From Lycocorax pyrrhopterus obiensis (taxonomy: Eukaryota; Chordata; Aves; Passeriformes; Paradisaeidae), in contig JACSVZ010000006.1 in NCBI GenBank assembly GCA_014706295.1, forward strand, positions 29,425,629-29,489,628: DNA of 64,000 nt, read 5' to 3'. Shown in pieces: positions 26,571 through 38,663 of this stretch (position 1 is the first letter of the stretch; every line of letters begins with the position of its first letter). Below the pieces are notes generated by a model. That model saw only the letters and a list, made by a program, of their open reading frames with translations. It had not been told where the DNA came from and searched no databases. Both the position numbers and the translations under genes were made by a program.

Positions 26571-28803
26571 TTTCCCTAAGGAACATACTACATAAGTTAT
26601 TTGAATTTCTTGCAGGGTAGCATGTCCTCATTTGGAGTATATGGGGTACTGGAGCTACATGCTCTGGTATGTACAAAACTAGTATATGAGCAACCTGATC
26701 CTGGATTACCAGGTTCTTATGGCTTACTCTGTAACACTTTCCTTTTTAATAGCTAAAGAGATTCAGCTGAAAAAAATATTTTGCAATAAAGTTGAGAAGG
26801 AACAGTTGGTTATATAGCCCTGTATGTAGAACGTTCAAGTTCACAAATGGTGCTTGAGAGTAAAAGAAAGACCTCGTTTTCACATTTTCAAAGACACTGT
26901 GGACTCTAGTTTTAGAATGAAGAAAAAAGGAGGAGAAATGTCTTGTGTCTTCCTGTAGTGTCAAACCTTTGCTTTTAGTAGAGAAATACCATTTCTTCAA
27001 ATGATCTAGATTAAATAAGGCTGCCCGCTCATTTCAGCCAACACTGAAGAAGTGAAGGGAAAACAATGGGATCGAAAGTTACTTATTTTTAAACATAATC
27101 GCAATGTTAATAATATGTTGAGAAGTCAGTATTCTTTGTGGCAAGGGAGAGGTACACAAAGTATGTATTAGTTCCTGAATGGCTTTCAGTTGTTAATTCA
27201 TAATTCTACACTGTAAATTGAACCAGGCTGCTGAATGCTGTGAGATGATTCTTGCAAAAAGCTGAACTTAACAAAAAAAGCCCCTGGGGTCCAGAAACTC
27301 AGAATGGCAATATAAACAACACCTAGTTTAAAAGGCTGGCTTAGCTACATTTGATTTTACCTAAAAATCAGAAATACTTGAAAATGGCAGGCCAAATAAA
27401 TTGATATTAAACATCTTGATAATCTGTAGCTTTGAGATGTGTTCCTGGATTTAGAAAGAGTTTTTATTTGTGAAATAATAATTGTGCATAGAATTAACTT
27501 GAAGTATCTGCTTAAAAATCATAAACTTAGCACTCTGAAAGGTATGGCTGAATCCAATTCCCAGGAATCTGAAGTTCCCAAACATTGAAAAAAAATATTG
27601 TAATTTAGGATTAAGAGTTTGATCTTAATGAATTAAAATATATGTGCAGAATTAATTTTTAACTTTTTGTGCATAATTTTAATATTTAGCTAAAGATTTC
27701 TTCCCATCTTTAATCAAGAATTTTTGCAATATTTTTGCTAGGTCACCCTGAATTGTTTTCCACTGAGAGTAAATGGAGCTTTTTTTAGCCTTTTTGTATA
27801 ACAAGTACTCTCAGAATCATCCTGGATGTCCTATATTATGCTCTCCTGAGACGAATATCCTTCCAGTATAAAGGTGACCTAAGCAAAATGTACTTTGAAA
27901 TTTGGCTGGTGCTTTTGTTGTAGAATCTTTTTTCTAATTCATAATTCATCCTTTTGATATTTGTCATTATGTTATAAATTACTTCCATGCTTCTAAAGAA
28001 AAAAAAAATAAAATAATAGGGGAAAAGCCTGTAGTTGTATAAGGCATCTTACCTAGGCTTATTTCTATAATACTTAAATGGTTTAACTTGTTTTTATTTA
28101 ATGCAGTACAGTAGGTGTTATCTTTCCTGAAATAAGCTGTGCGCTTGTTTGCAGTACTAGAGTCTTACTCTATAATTCATATTGTTGATCTTATAGGCTT
28201 TATTTAAATCAGATGAACTTTATTTTTTAATGAATGGAAATTATCATAAAGTTTGTGACAAATTGTGAAAATTTTGAAAAGTATTAAATACAAAATGGTG
28301 AATTTCTTGTATTTTGAAATCAATCGTCAATTTTTGATTGTATTCAATTGAAATTGATGATCTTTGTAAAATCAACTGGACAAAATACATCCATGTAAAC
28401 CATTATGCAGGTTATTTTCCATATTGAATTTTCTATGGTGTAAGAAAATATTGATGTTAATACTTTCTTGTATAATGTTCAGAAAATGACAGCTTAATGT
28501 AACAGGAAATCAACCAGATTTTTCTGAAACTGCTACTAGAACAACTTATGGGCTAAAATAAAAAAAAAGCCTACAGTACTTTTGCTTCTCCATTCATTTA
28601 TCTACTCAGCCTTAAACGGACATTTTTAGGTTTAATGCCACAAAATGTAGGCTATTTTACATAAAGATGAAAATCAGTGTCTCATTCCAAAAAGCAAATC
28701 CTCAGTCACAGCTAAATGACTTTGAGTCAATGGAGCATAATATTAAGTCAGTCATACTGTTCCAGATTACATGGCTTCTCAATTATGTTCAGGCAATGGC
28801 TTT

Positions 28804-28822
28804 TAAATAAATAAATAAATAA
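28804..28822 (+). repeat. (AAAT)n microsatellite
   Basis: About four and a half AAAT/AATA units in a row following TTTT. Confidence 0.9.
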
Positions 28823-29840
28823 TCTGAGAATGAAAAAAAGTATCCAAACAGATTTCTGTGTATCTTAGTGGTTAGTAGTATTTGCATTAACTCATGCTCC
28901 TCTTTTGTTGCAGAGGAGAAATGAGAGAAGAAAACATTTGCAATACTGATAGTTGTTCTTGATAGAAGAATTAGTTTATGGGTGTACGGCTGCAGAATAA
29001 TGTGTTGCTCAGTGGGATATTCAGATACTTAATCCTGGAGTTCTCCATTAGGCCTAGGATTGTGAATCAAGAAATTACAGTTTGTAACTTTGATATGACC
29101 GATGGTATGTATTCTTTTTTAAAGACAAGTTCAAAATAGCAAATAAGTATTTCTGATAAAGCTACTGGTGCTGATCGCCTTAATTTGAAGAGGAATAAAT
29201 TTTGACAAAAGTGAAATATATTTTAATTTTTTCCCCAGGTGTTAGAATAGCCTAGAAAATGTTAGAGAGATGAGTGAAGATGTAGAAAGATCAAAGAAAT
29301 TACCTTTCTGTGCACTTTCAAGTCCATGAGCTATTTGAAATCTTGTTTTGAAGACTTACGCAGGAAAGTAGCCTTCTATCTTCTCCGTTTTTAGTGTGTA
29401 GGAAATATTATATGAAATTATCTAAGTATATGCCGTTATTGTGTGTTGAGTTTTACGAATGATAAAAATATTTTTGTATGTTCAAGGATACTGATATGTT
29501 GGTAGCGTAAATGACATTTTTATGCAGGCATCAGGTGACCAAGGGACAACAGAGGAATGAATGCCTGTAAGAACACTTCGAATGTTGATTCCATCATCTT
29601 TCTGCCACCAGTGTAATGGGGTCAGTAATTGCCTATCTGTGAGTGTTTATCAGACACATTTTTAGAGAAGTTAACTGTTATTACAGCATACAGCTGAAAT
29701 GTGTTTATTAGTGCAGTTAGTGTCTCTGTACTATTATTCTTAGTGTAATTAAAGACTAAAATGGAGACTGTTAAATTGGAATTTGAGCTACGTGCTGTAG
29801 ATAGATTTATGAGATACTTTTACATGCCCTATCAGTGCAA

Positions 29841-29884
29841 CTTTGTTTTGTGGTTTGTTTTTTGTTTGTTTGGTTGGTTTTTTT
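29841..29884 (+). repeat. G/T-only low-complexity tract
   Basis: Variants of TTTG and TGGT, ending GTTTGGTTGGTTTTTTT, with only a leading C outside the two-letter pattern. Confidence 0.88.
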
Positions 29885-31784
29885 ACAATGAATGTTGTCC
29901 TGAAATTATTGTGTACAGAGCTAGCATTTCCTGGGGATTTGATGCACCTGAGTGAACAAAGCAGAATTTTCATCAAGGGTGGTTTTTCAATCTGCCTTAG
30001 CTAGTTTTGGTAAAATACACATAAAGGAAACATGGAAGTCAAGCCATCTTTTTTTTTTTTTTATTTGCAGCGTCATCATTTCAGAAATACTTAACAAAAT
30101 CTGTAGTTAACTCCAGTAGCAAATGTAGTATCAAATCATTCATTAGAAACTCCTTACTTTATTTCTTGCACTACAGAAACTGAAATTCGAGGTACTGGAG
30201 TGAATTTGAATTTTGTATCAGGAAAGGGGAATGGCTTGTTAATAACCAATGCTTCAGCCTTATTAGTAGATTGAGTCCCTTGCTAATTTATACTTTTCGT
30301 AGTATAGGTATCTCATGTTACAGCTTTTGACCCAATCTTTCTAGAGCTGAGGTCTTAGTCTTCCAGGTTCGCATATTAAGCAGTATTCTGCACCCTCTTA
30401 CGTCAGAAAGACGCAAAACCTCTTCTGAAACCTGAAAGATGAAAAGTGGTAAAGCTGGTGTGTTTCAAATGGAAGGAGTCTAGTTTGAACACTGACTCAT
30501 TGACTAATATCGTTGGGACTTAGTTCTTTGCTTTTTTCCAATAGCCCCTTATGCCTTAATTTACCTGTGTCAGGTTATTCTAACTGAAGGCAAAGTAAAT
30601 GAAAGGGAGTCTAAAGAAGAAATCTTGAAAATATCAGAGACATCCACTGGACAGAGCAAGCAGCGCTAAGAAAATATGTGTGGTACTTTGTTTTTTGTTG
30701 TTTGTTAGCCCCTGCCCCCAAGAGAGTTTTATTTGGGCCAAAAGAAATTTAGAAAATCTGGCCAAGAAAGACTAACAGTCAAGAGAGGCAATATGTGTGT
30801 ATGCAGGGTGATTCAAGTGTTTTATGCTTTGTCTTGTAGGCACCGTGTCTTGGGAGAGTGAATAAATAAAGCTGTGTTTTGAATAGCTAATCTGCTAGTC
30901 ACAGAGTATGAAAAGGAAGGCTTGTAAATGTCAACCTCTATTGAGTTAAGAAGCAGAGAGGAGATATGGGGGATCATTGGGAAGCTATCCCTAATAGGGA
31001 ATTGCTTCAGGGGCAGATACCAGAAGCTTGGCCTACCAGCATCTTTAGTTTCATAACTTGTCACACATTGCTTTTTGACAGGTAGCGTAGTTGTTTCATG
31101 ACATCACTGGAAAACCAAGATCTATAACAGATGAAATTTAACTTTTTCCTTTTGTTTTCTTCTTGACTCAATAATAGGGACAACTGCAAATGGAAAAACA
31201 TTTTACTAGCCTTAGGGATAAAAGAAGAATTATTTAGAATTGTTTTCCCAAGCAGCTTTTATTTCAGTGGGGAGTGCTCATCTGCTTAACAGGATTGAGG
31301 AAAAAATGCCAATGACTGTCACTATTTGAGGAGCAGAGACAATTTTCATAGGTGATTGCTTTATGAAGTAATCCCATTTTCTAAAAATTTAACAGCTTTA
31401 CTTGTGTAAGAAAATTCCTGGATTTTGGATTTTCTCAGTTACATTTTTACGGGTTATTTAGTTTTGTAAAAATGTTGATGTGCCATATTTTTTCACTTGT
31501 TACAAAATAGTGTAGGAGTAGCAAGTAACGTTATAGTTCTGTTTGTTTACAGAAATTAGCATTTATTTTGTTTCCACACATAGATCATACATGTTCTATT
31601 CTGTTTGGGGAATCAGCTAATGAAAATAAATAAGTGATACATGGCTGCTTCTTCATCCATTGATTTAATGTTCTCAGTGTTTTTACAGACTGTTACCTGT
31701 TGATCCTTTTGTAGTTATTTGCAACATCAAACGCTGAGTTTTCTTCATACAGGAAGAATTTCCATTCTCGTACTTAGGCTTTGA

Positions 31785-31815
31785 GGGGTTTGTTTGTTTG
31801 TTTGGGGTTTTGTTG
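31785..31815 (+). repeat. G/T-only tract with (GTTT)4
   Basis: GGGG(TTTG)n followed by GGGTTTTGTTG. Short member of the same G/T class. Confidence 0.85.
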
Positions 31816-34161
31816 CCCTCGTGTTTCAGCTAAAACAGTCTCTTTCAGTTATCAGCATAAAGCTAGTAAGTGCTCAGAGGAATTCTGTAAACAAATAGGT
31901 TTAAACATATGTAGGGTCTTTACTTGTATAGACTGTGGAAAGCAGCAGAAGATTAGAAATCTGGAGTGAAAATGAGGTAGTGTCCCTTGTTTTCTGCATT
32001 TGAGTAACAGTTGTGTGTCTGTCATCACAAGATGTGTTTTGTTAGATTTAGCCATTCTCTCCTACTTTCAGATTTTCTCTGGCAGAAGACTTTTCCCGGG
32101 GGGTAGAACAAGGCAGGTTAATAAAATTTGTGTGTCTAGAATGCTAATGGGAATTCACTTTGGTGACAGTTTTATGCATGGTTTGTGTAGTTGGATGGTA
32201 GATAGTGAAAGAAAATGTTCAGTTTCAGTATCTTCACAGCAAGAACAATTTGGGATAGACCATTGTCTTTTTAATGGTCTAACAGTGCTTTCCAGGATAT
32301 TAGTAGATTATTAGGGTAGTATGAAAAATTTTGCCTTTTGGTTCTACGTGTGTCAAATTTTCTTCACTTTTCATCACTGTTCTTTCGCACAGGAGAAAAT
32401 TTTTGACTGAGGTAGAGTCCATGCTTATATTCAACAGTATGTTTTTCTGTTTTCTACACTTTTATCTTAAAAAAAACCCAATTTTCTTACAAAAATATCC
32501 AGATTAGATCCTGAATTATGAAATCCTTAAGACTGGTCTGCTGGCTCCAGTGTACTTAAAACGCACTTTCCCCTGCCCCCCACCTGTTAACACACTGACC
32601 AATTTTCTGAGTGTAGTGGCTGTTAAGTGGGTGCCTTTTTGATGCAAAGCAGAATTAGACAGTTGGAATTTTAAAATGCGCTTTATTTCCTTAAGACTCA
32701 GCATTAAAGTCAAATGCATGGCTAAAATGGAAACTTTTATTTCATAGATTTATTTCTTAGATTTCATTATTAAATGAAATGAGGAAAAGGTTGCTAACTT
32801 ACTCAGGAGCATATATTGTGAAAATATTTTATAAATTAGAAAAACAATATCAGCCCTTCATCTCTCTCTAAAGACTTAAAAGTCAGAATGACTGCACTGT
32901 GAATTCTAGAGCTGTCAGTCCCTTGTATCAATTACTCTGCAAAAGAAGTCTTCTGAAATAAAGTGTACAAAAAAATTGGTAGGGTACTGAAGTGCAGTCA
33001 GTTACCTAAGAGAAGTGTAGCAGAATGTTTTATGATGCAAGCCGCTATCTGCAGTCTATTTAATAACTTTCTATTTGAAAAGAATAGATTTCTTCAGAAT
33101 GCAGTGAAGCAAGTTTATACAATGTACCTGATGACTACACTCCTGAAACATTAGCTTGATTTTACCTAGTGTAGTACACACGTAAAGTTAGTTTCATTAC
33201 TAGCTTTTTACCTTGTGCATATAAGAAAAAACCAAACAACAACAAATGATACAAGTGGTTGAGAACATTATAGTGAATATTGCACAAGAGCTATGTAAAA
33301 AGGTGACATTATACGTGGCTGAATCTAAAGGTATCAAGACTATTTTTAATTGGCAACTAGCTTCCAAGTAAAACTAGAATTGGGACTTCTCTGAGTAAGA
33401 TTCTTCCATATAACTTTATTTTATAGAAGCAAATTATTTAGCACTAATAGGGCCCGATTTTTTCCCTCTCCTGTTTTTTTTTTTTCTTTCTGTCAAGATC
33501 ATGCTTTTGCTTTCATACCGTTAATGCTATTTCCCAGGTTTGTTTTCTTTACGGCCTGTTCTGAAAAGTATTTGTTTTTCTGTACTAAGTAGGATATTAT
33601 GCATCATTCCTGTGTTAATGTAAAAGTTATGTCTTTTTATTAGTTCTCTTTGGTTTATCTTTTTGCTTGAGTTATTAGAGCTTTTGGATATACTAGTTCC
33701 CATTGTTTTTAGCTCCTTGTATTTTATTGTGCATTATTGACTGGAGTGCCTGATGCAAAACGAGTGAATCTTTTGAAATGAACAAAGATTTAATCCTGGC
33801 ACTGCTAATTGAAGGAAGTCTTACAGATGTGTGGGCTTCATTTTTATGTAATTTGCTTTATGATTCTTTTTAAAGGAAAGAACTTACATAACATCTTCTT
33901 GAAGCAAAACCACCAGAAACATATGTCTTTTAGAAGAAGAAAACTTACAGTATTAATTGAGTCATTGATACTCTCATGATAAACAGAGCTGTAATCTCTC
34001 CTTCACATTCGTGGTTACAAATATCAGCTAAATTCTGAGAACAGGAACAAAAGCCTAAAGGAGTTTTTTTATAGGGTCAAGTAAATGCAGGTATTTCAGA
34101 ACTGTTCACGGTTCACACTCATCAAAGCTTCTTTTGGACTCAAGCCTTCTGATGACCTGTG

Positions 34162-34184
34162 CCTAAGGGGCACAGCCCCTTAGG
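34162..34184. repeat. Perfect 9-bp inverted repeat (hairpin)
   Basis: CCTAAGGGG, loop CACAG, CCCCTTAGG. It is the most stable small hairpin I noticed in this AT-rich window. Confidence 0.92.
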
Positions 34185-35494
34185 GGCTCTGAAAATTTTG
34201 AAGATGGAAGATCTGACAGACACAGTATAATTTTTCTCTATCCTTGCAGTTCATTCCTTCCTTCCCCTCATACCTCTATCTCTACTCTCATTCATAGCAT
34301 TACTGATTACTGATTGTCTCCTTGCTCAGTTGTTCTTGCTCAGTGTTTGACTTTTATCCTTGCCTCACCTGTCATCATGCTCTCTTTTCTGAGAATGTTC
34401 CTATTTCAATATGTTTTTTAAGCTGGTTTGTTCTACCCCTCCACAGTGTAGCCTGATCAATTTGTAAACCCTTTCACTAGTTTGTGTATTTTAGCAGAGG
34501 TCTCGCATCTTCAAGTTTTCTGAAGTTAGTTTCGTCTTTGTTTGATGTGCCTTCCTCACTTTCTGTTCCTGTCTGTCTGCTCCCTTCTCTGTCCATCTCA
34601 CTTTCTCTCAGCACTCAGCTTCTGAGTTGTAATATTCCAGTTTTCTCTACTCTTGTTTTAGTTTTTATTTGGTATAGGCAGCTTCTACAGGGCCAGTGAG
34701 CAGGGAACTGAAGACTTAAACCAAAATAGATGCATTGATCCTGATAAGCTGTATGCAGCAATCCACCTAGAGCATGGTCAGTACAACCTTGCTGAACCTA
34801 GGTAACTTAGGAAACTGAACACTTTCTGCTGAGCAGGTGTGGAATCAGGCTTACTTGAAAAGAAAAAACCTAAATAGATTTTCGTAGGAATAGTTAGATA
34901 AAGAGGGCTGTCTTTTAACATGTTCCATATCTTGATTTTAAATCATTCATGTAATGGAATGCTTTCAAGCAAAAGACAATATACAAGCAGATTTTTCTTA
35001 TACAGTGGTAGTTCAGTCAAAATATTTTGGGCTTCTCAGTCTTGAGATCGGCTTAAAACATTGATCTCATAATGGAATGTACCTAGATTGGTTTATATGA
35101 CAGTGCAGTCCTATCTGTAGCAAAATATAAAACTTTCATGAATTTAAATTCAGTGTGATACATTTGCAGGAAATTCTAAACATAGTAACTATTTCTCTCT
35201 CTTTGTAGGTACAATTTTCTTTCATCTTTATACTCAAGTGACTGACAGTATCCTGCTGTGATTTTTACTAAATAGAATAAATACAACATAAGGCTGCATT
35301 TTCTTAAACTTCAATTTTTTAAATGGAAGTTAAATTATTGCTGTAGTGGTAACTTCTTTTTAGGCAATGATCCTTACTCTACTCCTTTGCCTTCGGTAGG
35401 AACCTGTTTGATTTCATTTTATGTATTCTTTCCGTTTAAGACAACATTGAGTTATTCTTTTAAATACTTAAAGTCTGGTTTACTACATGAAAAA

Positions 35495-35523
35495 CTAAAC
35501 TCTGCTGTAAGCTAAACTCTGCT
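35495..35523 (+). repeat. 12-bp direct repeat, period 17
   Basis: CTAAACTCTGCT is duplicated at 35495-35506 and 35512-35523, some 125 bases upstream of exon 2. Confidence 0.88.
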
Positions 35524-35648
35524 ACATATAGCTATATATAACTTCTGGCTTGAGTCCAGAGGAGTTTGGAGGGTGCAAAGGTAGAATATAGGTACAAAGC
35601 ACTTAAATTTTAAGCTTAAACATTCCTCATCCTTGTCCTCAATTACAG

Positions 35649-35818
35649 AATCTTTTGGCTGAGAAAGTGGAACAGCTGATGGAGTGGAGCTCAAGGCGTT
35701 CAGTCATCCGCATGAATGGAGATAAATTCCGAAGGTTTGTGAAGGCTCCACCTCGTAACTACTCTGTGATAGTGATGTTCACTGCTCTCCAGCCGCAGCG
35801 GCAGTGCTCTGTTTGCAG
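35649..35818 (+). CDS. TUSC3: TUSC3 coding exon 2 (thioredoxin-like domain with CxxC)
   Basis: TUSC3 is the OST3/OST6-family subunit of the STT3B oligosaccharyltransferase in the ER membrane. Its lumenal thioredoxin fold holds substrate thiols, slowing disulphide formation so that N-glycosylation can occur. This exon gives 56 codons plus two bases, beginning [13 protein letters not shown] and ending RQCSVC. The active-site pair C-S-V-C corresponds to human C99 and C102, and an N-Y-S sequon (human N83) is kept. Frame is set by acceptor TTACAG at 35643-35648 and donor AG|GTAATT at 35817-35824. The exon starts in phase 0 and ends after two bases of an Arg codon completed by exon 3. [10 protein letters not shown] marks it as TUSC3; the paralogue MAGT1 has a different sequence around the CxxC. 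Identification is from memory of the human protein, not a search. Confidence 0.96.
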
Positions 35819-37850
35819 GTAATTTATACCTTAGTGACCTTTCTCATCTTCCTTACCACAGTTTTCAAGTGAATAGTGGAATCAATGTACAATATGCTGG
35901 GTAGGGTTGTTCTTTGCATGGGATAGATGCTCACTACTCAATAGGCTCATGTGCTTGTTACAGCATCTTTTCAACTGTCATTTAATCTATATGTCACATT
36001 TTAGAATTCTTCCAGGTTTTGGTTTTTTGTTAAATTACAGTTGAATAAAATGTACACAACTGAGGAAGACTTTCTCTTTAAGAAATTAGCTTTATTTTAT
36101 TATCAGTTAACCATGATCTTCCAAAGACATTTTGTGACAGAAGTGATTCACTACCATTTAATAATATGACACTTCAGTTAAGAAATGTCCAAGGTGCTGA
36201 TGCAGATGTGACTTACACTCTGATTTCACAGCTTTGGACAGTTCTTAAAAGGAAGCACATTTTTCCATGAGGTCATACTTACTGTGGAATACTGTCTGTC
36301 ACTGCAATTTGATGTGTTGTGGTAGCTCCGTTCTGAATATGTATTAGAGTGCCTCTGGTAGTCTTTTAAGTTCAAGATCTCTCTGTGCAAGTTCCTAGTG
36401 CAATAAGTTAATCCAAAAATAACTAATGATAGACAGGGAAATAGGGCCAAGGCACTGAAAGGTAGTCATGCACTTAATTACCTCACTAAATCAGAAGCTG
36501 TTGTAATAAAACCTTCTTCAGCCAAAATATGCATTAGAAATTACTGTGTTTAGCAATAAATGGGATTATTGAGCAGGGAGCTCTAAACACAATTTAAATA
36601 GGCAGCAAAATATTTTGTAGGACTATGAAAAACATATGCTGTATATGAGGAAATACTATTTCTTGTTTTTAAATACGTGCTTTTAAACTACATACAAAGT
36701 TGGTAAATGTAGCATCATGTTAGGTTTCTATTGTGTTGGAATGTGACATTTACAACTGAAACTTTAACTTGGGTACCTGTAGTGGTATATGGTTTTTATT
36801 TGATTTTTGGGTTTTGTATATTAATTTTCTGTCATGGAGGTCAGTTGGTCAGTTTTGAGAGAGAGTATATAAATTGTCTTTCCATGACTTCACCTTCTGT
36901 ATATGAACTGACGGATTAGGTACAAAAGTTGTCCACCATTCTTAAGTGAAATTAATTTTTAGTTCAGCACTTTCTTTGCTGTTGTTTCTTCTTTGTGTTT
37001 CCAGAGTTCAGCTTCAGGAGATGATACAGGAGTCGAAAGTTTACCATATTGTTTTATATCATCCTTATTTTCCTACCCAGTGGATAAAGTTCCAGGAGAA
37101 GCACCAAGTTCAGCTTTATAAGGGTTGTTGTATCTGTCATTATAATGGCTGTAGCAAATTCTTTCCCTGTTCTGTGTGCAGGTCTTTTGTAGGGCATGTT
37201 AAACAACATAAATATTGCTGTTATTAAGGAAGTTAATTTTGCTTGCAACTGTATATTGTTTACTATACTGAAAAAGAGCTTATAAACTTCAGCTTAGAAA
37301 AGACCAGACTAGACATTTTGTACCGAAGCAACTGAAAATCTTTAGGCATAAAATGAAGGAAAAATCAGCATACTACATTCAGTTGGATTTGTTTAAATAA
37401 ATGTGAAGTTGCGATCCACGTGTTCGTGTGAAATAAAAGGAATTTAATGAGGCTGATCGTACTGCACATAAAACCATTATCAGGAAAATCGACATTTTCA
37501 AATCAATGGCTAATTAATGGACAGGAGCAATGAAAGGATATATAGAACTGAAATGCATGCATTACTTGATTGTTAGCTATTCACTAGCCATTTTGCCTAA
37601 AGGAAAAATAGATTTTTTAACTTAATCTGTAATGTTCTGTGAAGATGCTCTTGTCGAAGATTTAAGTTAACTGCTGCTTGTCAAAATATTTTCAGAATAA
37701 TTGCATAGAAAAAAAAATCAATGTCATATTTCAAATATGAAAAAGCACCTAGGCTGAAATCTTTGACTTTGAGTAACTTTGTCACAAGAATGAGAACTTC
37801 TTTTCCCACTAAAAATCGAGCATGGTTGGTTTTTGCACTGCAGGACTACT

Positions 37851-37885
37851 AAAAAAACCCCAAAAAACAAACAAAACAAAACAAA
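37851..37885 (-). repeat. A/C-only tract (antisense G/T tract)
   Basis: Only A and C on the + strand (A7, CCCC, A6C, (CAAA)n), so the G/T pattern lies on the minus strand. A smaller A/C tract is at 33222-33240. Confidence 0.85.
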
Positions 37886-38323
37886 TTTGTCTTTTCCTTT
37901 TAATGTCTAGATTTGACACTTTCTTATTTTATCTTTTCTGTCATATATGTGGAAAGCTGACCAAATTTATCTTGGACAATCTAAGGATTTTCATTGTGCA
38001 GCAAGGAGGATGTTACAACATCAGTCACACAAATCACATGATTTATGAAAGTGTATGGAAATCATGTCAACTTAGTCGTAAAATGCTGCATACAAAGAAG
38101 TCTTTGGGACTCTAGATATTTAGATAAAACTTTTGTGTGTAAAAAGTATCCTTTCAGTCAATCCTGTCTGCATCAATCTAGTCCTAACACATGAAGGCTT
38201 CTGAAAACCAGCATATGTATTAGTAGAGCCTCTAGTCATGCTTCTAGAGTTTTTTTCAAAGAAATTTTGTCTTTATTCTAAAGCAGAATTTGGAGTAAAA
38301 CTCTTTCGTCTGGCTTTGTGTAC

Positions 38324-38353
38324 AAACAAGTTCTAATTTAAACAAGTTCTAAT
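38324..38353 (+). repeat. 14-bp direct repeat, period 16
   Basis: AAACAAGTTCTAAT occurs perfectly at 38324-38337 and 38340-38353; a slippage-type duplication. Confidence 0.88.
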
Positions 38354-38589
38354 AATCTGATATAAAAGAGTATTGAAAGCCATCTGATGCCTTCACAAAT
38401 ATGTTAGTGGTAGCATAAATGTCAGTTTTCCTTTTGCCCCAATTATTTAAGTTCAATATGACATAGATTCAATGTGCTCTTGAATGGGAGTGGAATGTGT
38501 TTCTAATGGCTTAGGATGGTTTTTTTCCATGCATGTTTGGAAATGTGTTTTATTAAACTGTTCTTGTTCCAGGAAATTAGACTTGGTTA

Positions 38590-38663
38590 GTTTTAAGTGA
38601 TTTACTGCTATTTTAATTGATTTTACTATTTTCAATTGATTTTTAATTGATTTTACTGCTATT
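38590..38663 (+). repeat. Degenerate AT-rich tandem repeat
   Basis: Three imperfect copies of TTTTAATTGATTTTACTGCTATT of about 20-29 bases. The middle copy carries an insertion TTTTCAATTGA that is a local palindrome. Confidence 0.8.

Larger units (their letters stand above)
1..35648 (+). other. TUSC3: TUSC3 intron 1, 3' part (inferred)
   Basis: I see no coding exon, CpG island or RNA gene in this AT-rich stretch. It ends in a good splice acceptor (pyrimidine-rich, then TTACAG at 35643-35648) in front of TUSC3 exon 2. The first TUSC3 exon encodes a signal peptide and is GC-rich in vertebrates. Nothing like it appears here, so the whole stretch is probably intron 1, although its beginning could still lie upstream of the gene. 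Contents are two CR1 fragments (17505-17712 and 26225-26462), several sense-strand G/T tracts, poly(T) runs, a few short tandem duplications and small inverted repeats, each listed separately. All open frames are short (112 codons or fewer), lack family resemblance and look like chance. Confidence 0.75.

Noticed and set aside
32000..32314. 104-codon + strand open frame
   Set aside because: No family resemblance; composition is like surrounding intron and there is no conserved motif I can identify.
34162..34184. miRNA precursor or bacterial-type terminator
   Set aside because: Stem is only 9 bp with a 5-base loop, far too short for a miRNA hairpin; the vertebrate context excludes an intrinsic terminator.
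1..35648. TUSC3 exon 1, promoter or CpG island
   Set aside because: No GC-rich or CpG-dense stretch and no signal-peptide-like frame joining in phase 0 to exon 2 was seen.
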